Below are positions 7,789 through 10,336 of a stretch of 10,336 nt of DNA, piece after piece. This stretch comes from an uncultured Dorea sp. (GTDB lineage Bacteria; Bacillota_A; Clostridia; Lachnospirales; Lachnospiraceae). Below the pieces are notes generated by a model, which worked only from the letters and a program-made list of their open reading frames with translations, did not search any database and was not told where the DNA came from. The stretch is from the NCBI GenBank assembly GCA_910579015.1, contig CAJTRO010000037.1:22985-33320 (forward strand), written 5' to 3'. A program made the position numbers and the translations under genes. Every line of letters begins with the position of its first letter. Within the stretch, counting starts at the first letter, position 1.

Positions 7789-8466
7789 CTACACAGGATC
7801 AACAGCGTTATTTTTCGCAAAAGCAACAGCTCTATCAATACAAGTTCCACATTTGCCACAAGGCTTATCTTGTCCTTCATAGCAAGACCAGGTAAGCTGA
7901 TAAGGAACTTTTAATTCCAGACCAATTTTTACAATATCCGCTTTGGTTTTATTTACAAAAGGCGCCTCAATGTGTAATTGTTTTCCTGAGCCCTCCCAAA
8001 TAGCATCGTTCATAGCTTTATTGAACATAGGAGAACAATCAGGGTAAGCACTTCCGGCAGCATCATCAGTATGTGCTCCATAATAAATAATACTGCAATC
8101 TTTACTTAATGCAATACTGGCAGCAGCAGATAAAAACAAACCATTACGGAATGGCACATATGTACTTACAGGAGTTTTGCCCTCTGTTTTTTTAATCTGT
8201 TCCGAATAACTTTCTTCTGGAATTTCTTCTGTTGATTGTTGTAATAAAGAGCAATTGCTATATTCAAATATTTTTGCTAAATCCAAAAATAACTGTTCAA
8301 CACCGTAATATTTTGCAACTTCATTAGCAGCGATCAATTCTTTATTATGCTTTTGCCCATAAGAAATAGAAAGTGAAATTACATTTTCTTTTCCATATTT
8401 ATTAACAGCCATTCCTAGTACTGTTGTAGAATCAATACCACCGCTTGATAATACTAATACTTTCAT
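7789..8466 (-). CDS. queC: 7-cyano-7-deazaguanine (preQ0) synthase
   Basis: QueC converts 7-carboxy-7-deazaguanine to preQ0 using ATP and ammonia, the last step of preQ0 synthesis. The protein has 225 residues, normal for the family. The N-terminal PP-loop nucleotide-binding motif is SSGGIDSTT (7-15), followed by the conserved SISYGQKH. The C-terminal zinc site is complete: C195, C203, C206 and C209 in CYEGQDKPCGKCGTC. The start has an excellent AAGGAGG Shine-Dalgarno, 11 nt after the folE stop. The gene is markedly AT-rich compared with queT downstream, so the composition boundary falls at its 3' end. It is the last gene of the compact queD-queE-folE-queC block. Confidence 0.96.
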   Translation of the reverse strand: MKVLVLSSGGIDSTTVLGMAVNKYGKENVISLSISYGQKHNKELIAANEVAKYYGVEQLFLDLAKIFEYSNCSLLQQSTEEIPEESYSEQIKKTEGKTPVSTYVPFRNGLFLSAAASIALSKDCSIIYYGAHTDDAAGSAYPDCSPMFNKAMNDAIWEGSGKQLHIEAPFVNKTKADIVKIGLELKVPYQLTWSCYEGQDKPCGKCGTCIDRAVAFAKNNAVDPV

Positions 8467-8477
8467 TAAGCTCCTCC

Positions 8478-9041
8478 TTACCTTAAATATAATTGTAATG
8501 CCGCATCTTCCAAGAATTTTCCACGTCTTTCAACAGTAACTGTTTTAGTATTTGTTTTTTGTATTCCTCTTGTAGTTACACAACTATGATAACCTTCTAA
8601 AATTACAGCAATATCTTCAGTTCCTGTGATTTCTGAAATTATATCGGCAATATCACAGCCTATACGCTCTTGTAACTGTAACCGACGCCCAACCATATCG
8701 CAAATACGCGCAATTTTTGACAACCCTATGACTTTTCCTTTTGGAATATATGCAACAGCTGCCTTCATATCATACATCAATGCTAAATGATGCTCACAAT
8801 ATGAAAAAAGGTCAATGTCTTTCATAACTACTACATTATTACCGGAAACACGTTCTTCATCAAATACTTTACCGAACATTTCCGCAATGTCATGATTAGT
8901 ATATTGCATTCCTGCAAATATTTCCGTATACATTTTAGCTACACGCTTAGGTGTATCAATTAAACCTTCACGTTCTGTGTCATCCCCTAAAGCGGCTAAT
9001 ATACCGCGTATATGTTCTTCAATAGCTTTTTCATCGATCAT
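8478..9041 (-). CDS. folE: GTP cyclohydrolase I, type IA, in a 7-deazaguanine operon
   Basis: FolE opens GTP to 7,8-dihydroneopterin triphosphate, the shared first step of folate and 7-deazaguanine synthesis. At 187 residues it is of normal length. The zinc ligands C82 and H85 lie in SYCEHHL, with C154 in YHSCVTTRG and the catalytic H152 next to it. The conserved YIPKGKVIGLSKIARI (98-113) and the RRLQLQER segment are also present, so the enzyme should be active. Its place between queE and queC, with a 4-nt gap after queE, argues that it feeds the preQ0 pathway rather than folate. The Shine-Dalgarno GAGAGGGG lies within the last codons of queE, which suggests translational coupling. AT-rich like its operon partners. 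Confidence 0.95.
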   Translation of the reverse strand: MIDEKAIEEHIRGILAALGDDTEREGLIDTPKRVAKMYTEIFAGMQYTNHDIAEMFGKVFDEERVSGNNVVVMKDIDLFSYCEHHLALMYDMKAAVAYIPKGKVIGLSKIARICDMVGRRLQLQERIGCDIADIISEITGTEDIAVILEGYHSCVTTRGIQKTNTKTVTVERRGKFLEDAALQLYLR

Positions 9042-9045
9042 ATTA

Positions 9046-9702
9046 TTATACCCCTCTCAAATTAGGATCCCAAATAACTTTATGCATTTGTATCTGTAAT
9101 TTTATATCATTCAAATTATTTTCAATCATATAACTTACCATATCAGCCGGTTCGATTTTACCAAATACAGGACTAATATATACGGCGCATACGTTTGTTA
9201 AATTATATTTTTCGATAATATATTCGGCTTTCTCCAAATCATCAATACTGCTGCAAACAAATTTAACTGTATCTGTATTTTTTAAAAGGCAGAAATTTTC
9301 TAAACACATATCATTTTCAGAACCGCTTTCAGGTAATTTGTAATCCATAGTAAAACTTGGTCTATAATCATTACAAAAAGGCTCTATTGATATACTTCCA
9401 TTAGTTTCTATTTCAACTCTTATTTCCGGATGTTCTGCTAATGCTTTTAAAAGACTGCCCATTTCCGGCTGTAATAAAGGCTCTCCGCCTGTTAACGTTA
9501 CATTTTTTACATTAGTAGAAATAATGTAAGATACGATTTCTTCAATGGTGAGTTCCTCAAATTCACAGCCTTTTTCATTTGCCCATTTTGTATCACAATA
9601 ACAACAATGCAAATTACAGCTTTTAAATCTTATAAATACAGCTAATTCCCCTGCACGTCTGCTTTCTCCGTTTATGCTTACAAATTTTTCTACTACGTTC
9701 AT
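9046..9702 (-). CDS. queE: 7-carboxy-7-deazaguanine synthase, radical SAM enzyme
   Basis: QueE rearranges 6-carboxy-5,6,7,8-tetrahydropterin (the QueD product) to 7-carboxy-7-deazaguanine in a radical SAM reaction. The 218-residue protein has the iron-sulfur cluster motif C29-x3-C33-x2-C36 in SCNLHCCYCDTKWA and the SAM-binding TLTGGEPLLQ (69-78). The N-terminal substrate-site region around SINGESRRAGELAVFIRF is typical of QueE. The short length fits the family, which has a reduced radical-SAM core. It starts 6 nt after the queD stop, and its Shine-Dalgarno GAGGAG is formed by the last two Glu codons of queD, so the two genes are tightly coupled. Low GC throughout. Confidence 0.95.
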   Translation of the reverse strand: MNVVEKFVSINGESRRAGELAVFIRFKSCNLHCCYCDTKWANEKGCEFEELTIEEIVSYIISTNVKNVTLTGGEPLLQPEMGSLLKALAEHPEIRVEIETNGSISIEPFCNDYRPSFTMDYKLPESGSENDMCLENFCLLKNTDTVKFVCSSIDDLEKAEYIIEKYNLTNVCAVYISPVFGKIEPADMVSYMIENNLNDIKLQIQMHKVIWDPNLRGV

Positions 9703-9708
9703 AGATCA

Positions 9709-10128
9709 TTACTCCTCATAAATGGCACAATTATTAGGTGTTTCATATACCTCAACATGACATACAGTATATTTTTCTTTTTTCAGTTCTTCATAGATAA
9801 AGCGAGCAAAATTTTCAGCTGTTGGTCTAAATGGTACAGCAATCAAATGGAAATTTTCAGCTTGTAATGCTGTTACTGTTTCAGGTTTTAATGAATTTTC
9901 TTCATAAATAAATGTATGGTCAAAATAATCACAAATATTTTTTAATGCCTTTTTTAAATCACTAAAATCGATTATCATACCTTTTGTTTGCTGTTCAGTA
10001 GAAAGCTTTTCTGAACTAATAGAAACAACTACCCGCCAGCGATGTCCATGTATATTACTGCACTTTCCTTTATAGTCTTTAAGAAAATGTGCCGCATCAA
10101 AACTTTGTTCTGCCTGTAACACATACAT
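9709..10128 (-). CDS. queD: 6-carboxy-5,6,7,8-tetrahydropterin synthase
   Basis: QueD converts dihydroneopterin triphosphate to 6-carboxytetrahydropterin, the second step from GTP to preQ0. At 139 residues it is slightly longer than the usual 120 or so. The zinc histidines H14 (in FDAAH), H27 and H29 (in CSNIHGH) and the catalytic C23 are present, as are the D70-H71 pair in YFDHTF and E129 in VYETPNN. The conserved RPTAENFARFIYEEL segment is at 101-115. The CxxxHGH spacing marks QueD rather than folate-type pyruvoyltetrahydropterin relatives. It is the first gene of the minus-strand operon. The ATG is preceded by GAAAGGGA, about 40 nt downstream of a probable leader terminator. Confidence 0.94.
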   Translation of the reverse strand: MYVLQAEQSFDAAHFLKDYKGKCSNIHGHRWRVVVSISSEKLSTEQQTKGMIIDFSDLKKALKNICDYFDHTFIYEENSLKPETVTALQAENFHLIAVPFRPTAENFARFIYEELKKEKYTVCHVEVYETPNNCAIYEE

Positions 10129-10162
10129 AATTTATAGTCCCTTTCTTTAAAAATAAGCAAAT

Positions 10163-10199
10163 AAAAAAAACTCACTCTAAACGTACCGAGTGTGCTTTT
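10163..10199 (-). terminator. Leader intrinsic terminator upstream of queD
   Basis: On the minus strand AAAAGCACACTC (10199-10188) pairs with GAGTGAGTTTTT (10177-10166): five base pairs, one A-A mismatch, then C-G, G-U and four A-U pairs, with a 10-nt loop and a run of eight T. It sits between the promoter and queD, so it would stop the whole operon unless disrupted, as expected of a regulated attenuator. Confidence 0.6.
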
Positions 10200-10244
10200 A
10201 TTTTTATATAGTATAATAAAATAAACTATAAAAATATAAAAAGC
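10194..10244 (-). promoter_or_regulatory. Candidate antiterminator hairpin overlapping aptamer tail and terminator
   Basis: On the minus strand GCTTTT (10244-10239) can pair with AAAAGC (10199-10194), and TATAGT (10230-10225) with ACTATA, with mostly A-U pairs between. The 3' arm AAAAGC is also the 5' arm of the terminator at 10163-10199. The 5' arm begins at the end of the candidate aptamer's tail (CTAGGGC). The three structures therefore compete. The pairing is seen by eye; the switching is inferred. Confidence 0.45.
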
Positions 10245-10288
10245 CCTAGTTTTGTTTTACGACAGGATGGTACAAATGAACTGTCGGC
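10243..10288 (-). promoter_or_regulatory. Candidate preQ1-I-like riboswitch aptamer in the queD leader
   Basis: On the minus strand stem CGACAG (10286-10281) pairs with CTGTCG (10265-10260). The loop starts TTC and contains GTACC, and an A-rich tail AAAACAAAACTAGGG follows. A short stem, a TTC opening, an ACC before the 3' strand and an A-rich ACxAAAAC tail ending in G residues are the pattern of preQ1-I aptamers, as in the Thermoanaerobacter example. The position before preQ0-synthesis genes fits. Against it, the loop is about 3 nt longer than in typical members, and the loop-to-tail pseudoknot is weak on paper. The leader is controlled by something; the preQ1 call is inference. Confidence 0.5.
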
Positions 10289-10303
10289 AAATAATGCTTA
10301 TCT

Positions 10304-10333
10304 ATTATAAGCACAATTAAAATATTATGTCAA
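10304..10333 (-). promoter_or_regulatory. Strong sigma-A promoter of the queD-queE-folE-queC-queT operon
   Basis: On the minus strand a perfect -35 TTGACA (10333-10328) and a perfect -10 TATAAT (10309-10304) are separated by 18 bp. The predicted start is near 10297, giving a leader of about 170 nt before the queD ATG. That leader holds the aptamer candidate and the two competing hairpins. No other promoter of similar quality is seen in front of the downstream que genes. Confidence 0.8.
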
Positions 10334-10336
10334 TAT

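Noticed and set aside
7753..7800. A complete preQ1 aptamer before queT, using GATC/GGTC as stem and the TAG of the queC stop as pseudoknot partner
   Set aside because: The stem would be four pairs including a wobble, and no cytosine sits where the ligand-binding C is expected; only the 3' tail looks like a riboswitch.
7467..7880. Minus-strand open frame spanning the queC end and queT start
   Set aside because: It overlaps two genes with convincing family motifs in other frames, and its sequence is an out-of-frame reading of queC and queT.
7789..10336. Mobile-element ends, integrase or attachment sites around the que cassette
   Set aside because: No transposase, integrase, tRNA gene or terminal inverted repeats are visible within the window; the right end may lie beyond it.

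Overview
The window suggests a low-to-mid GC Firmicute, most likely a Lachnospiraceae-type gut Clostridium. The grounds are the strong GGAGG-type ribosome binding sites, a VanR/VanS-like two-component pair with a long extracytoplasmic sensor, a Methyltransf_32-type protein and a queT (queuosine-precursor transporter) gene. The taxonomic call is inference from protein style and composition, not from a marker gene.

Layout. Positions 1-147 are an AT-rich upstream region with four 10-bp-phased copies of a TGTCGAA-like site on the minus strand. From 148 to 3438, plus strand, lies a response regulator followed 12 nt later by a six-TM histidine kinase. From 3514 to 7169, plus strand, lies a second transcription unit. 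It has its own sigma-A-like promoter placed so close to the start codon that the mRNA may be leaderless. It encodes a SAM-dependent methyltransferase that overlaps, by ATGA, a large membrane-anchored protein with a propeller-like middle and a degenerate C39-like C-terminal domain. A strong hairpin at 7181-7218 separates these genes from a convergent minus-strand operon.

The minus-strand operon reads queD (10128-9709), queE (9702-9046), folE (9041-8478), queC (8466-7789), queT (7750-7253). The first four genes are visibly AT-rich (hand-counted single 60-base lines give about 22-33% GC). queT and everything to its left look like the host (about 48-67% in sampled lines). Together FolE, QueD, QueE and QueC convert GTP to preQ0, and QueT is the predicted membrane uptake component for a queuosine precursor. 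No queF, tgt, queA or queG/queH is in the window.

The most interesting part is regulatory. The queD leader has a near-consensus promoter, a preQ1-I-like aptamer candidate, and two overlapping, mutually exclusive hairpins ending in a U-tract, which reads as a transcription-terminating riboswitch. A nearly identical copy of the aptamer's 3' tail (15 of 16 bases, one base missing) sits directly before queT and leads into its Shine-Dalgarno, but the 5' half of that aptamer is absent and is replaced by the 3' end of queC. The simplest reading is that an AT-rich preQ0-synthesis cassette was inserted into the riboswitch leader of a resident queT salvage gene. That would add de novo synthesis to a salvage locus and place queT under the cassette's own leader.
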